Of a stretch of 13,043 bases of DNA, positions 12,050-13,043 are shown in pieces. The first letter of the stretch is position 1. Every line of letters begins with the position of its first letter. Below the pieces are notes generated by a model. The model was given only the letters and a program-made list of their open reading frames with translations. It did not search any database and had not been told where the DNA came from. The translations under genes and the position numbers were made by a program. Origin of the DNA: Legionellaceae bacterium UBA2794 (GTDB taxonomy: Bacteria; Pseudomonadota; Gammaproteobacteria; Legionellales; Legionellaceae); assembly GCA_002352055.1 (NCBI GenBank), contig DEHS01000091.1, forward strand, positions 1 through 13,043, in the 5' to 3' direction.

Positions 12050-13043
12050 ATGAATATAGCTTTACTTGTAAACGAAATCAATGAAGTACTTAGCACACAA
12101 GAAGTTAAAATTTCTCCTCAAATCCTTGCAAATATTCGTAAAATTCAAACTATATGCAATCAAAAATATTTTAACAGAACTTATTATGGGGCAGCATCAC
12201 TCAACAGAATGATATTGCTTGACGCTGAAATTGCAGAACTACTTACCCCTGATACTATTTTAGCCATATTCTCAATACATAACAAAACTAAAAAACTCGA
12301 CAAGAAGAGCAATATTGCGGTCTGGCGTAACAGCAAGGGATATATTTCGCTAGCAGCCATTCTATACTATGGCTTTTCTGAAGGATTGGAGCGAATTAAA
12401 CTCTTACCGAATAATGAACCAGATTATAATGAACAAAAATATAATATCCAAAAGCAGAATTATGAAAACAATACGTTAAAAGTAGTAAAAAATATACAGC
12501 AATTAGCTCAAAAACTTCACATCAATGTGTCTGAGTATGATTTTGAAGAAAGGCAAGTTCATTCCCTAGACTTGGTAACTAATGACTTAAACATTATTCT
12601 TGCCACACTTAATCATGTAAAAAATAATAATAAACGAGACAAGTTACTGGAGGTGGCCACATATACCACTGCCAATATCAATTCGCAGGCCAACTCAGCT
12701 TTTATAAATCTCTTTTCTGCTCTCATGCGTAGCACTCCACCCGTTGAAAACTTTGGGGACGCGGCAAAAAAGATGATCTCAAGTGCCAATTTATTTTCTG
12801 GGAAGAATATCCATTTTATTTTTGACAGGGTTCATCTGGAATCATTGTTAGCTAGTGATGACGAATTTGGGTTTGGATTTAATCCCAAGTTTAAATTTCA
12901 ATCATTATTTCGCCAGATGATTACAGAAAGCTTTAATGACCAAACCCCTGCTGGTGAATTAGCCAGAGAACAGCTTTTGCTCCGTATATCGTTACTTAAA
13001 GATGATCTATCCTCACGATTTCCTTTAGAATATAAGGCTGCGC
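12050..13043 (+). CDS. Unrecognised effector candidate (3' end beyond window)
   Basis: An open frame of 331 codons runs from ATG 12050 to the right edge without a stop, so the C-terminus is missing. GAGAA lies about 5-9 nt upstream of the ATG. The protein begins MNIALLVNEINEVLSTQE, has no signal peptide and no membrane span, and looks mostly helical with polar, Asn- and Lys-rich linkers (about 120-145: NNEPDYNEQKYNIQKQNYEN). A glycine- and phenylalanine-rich turn (DEFGFGFNPKFKF) occurs near 275-290. I see no known catalytic motif. The PmrA-type promoter and effector-type neighbours make a Dot/Icm substrate the best guess; a search with the complete protein would be needed to name it. Confidence 0.82.
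   Translation, partial: MNIALLVNEINEVLSTQEVKISPQILANIRKIQTICNQKYFNRTYYGAASLNRMILLDAEIAELLTPDTILAIFSIHNKTKKLDKKSNIAVWRNSKGYISLAAILYYGFSEGLERIKLLPNNEPDYNEQKYNIQKQNYENNTLKVVKNIQQLAQKLHINVSEYDFEERQVHSLDLVTNDLNIILATLNHVKNNNKRDKLLEVATYTTANINSQANSAFINLFSALMRSTPPVENFGDAAKKMISSANLFSGKNIHFIFDRVHLESLLASDDEFGFGFNPKFKFQSLFRQMITESFNDQTPAGELAREQLLLRISLLKDDLSSRFPLEYKAA

Overview
The window looks like an accessory region of a Legionella (or close Legionellaceae) chromosome. The evidence is AT-rich DNA and a run of unrelated, mostly orphan genes whose products resemble Dot/Icm type IV effectors: an F-box protein with an ankyrin-like segment, an ankyrin-repeat protein, a protein with a nuclear-localisation-like patch, and a large broken effector-like gene. 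A PmrA-type promoter box and intergenic palindromic repeats that translate to the peptide PYVPRLDRGIQ point the same way. The genus call is inferred from pattern recognition, not from a search.

Layout. Positions 1-1209 (minus) hold an F-box/ankyrin-like gene that runs off the left edge. Positions 1210-1783 are non-coding and hold two tandem ~90 bp palindromic repeats plus one inverted, degenerate copy. Positions 1784-4441 (minus) are one long gene cut by an in-frame TGA at 3905-3907, and possibly damaged at its 5' end too. A divergent intergenic stretch leads to an ankyrin-repeat gene at 4686-5819 (plus). Positions 6046-9393 (minus) form an envelope block: a ten-cysteine secreted protein and an outer-membrane beta-barrel protein, 20 bp apart and probably an operon, then an MMPL/RND-family exporter with its own promoter. 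A 14-bp perfect palindrome covers the predicted start point of that promoter. Positions 9710-11332 (minus) encode a 540-residue effector-like protein with a KKRKR patch.

The right end holds the most novel items. Positions 11568-11738 (plus) are a 56-codon gene for a peptide with a textbook double-glycine leader (S-11, L-7, I-4, GG) and a basic 31-residue core; it looks like an undescribed exported peptide. Positions 12050-13043 (plus) are the start of an unrecognised, mainly helical protein that runs off the right edge. Its promoter has a PmrA-like box (ATTAAG-N5-CTTAAT) 10 bp upstream of a perfect TATAAT, as expected for a PmrA-regulated effector.

There are no rRNA or tRNA genes, CRISPR arrays, transposases or integrases in the window. 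Apart from the exporter and surface-protein block, the genes do not form a pathway. They read as a cluster of separately acquired effector-type genes, one of them decaying.
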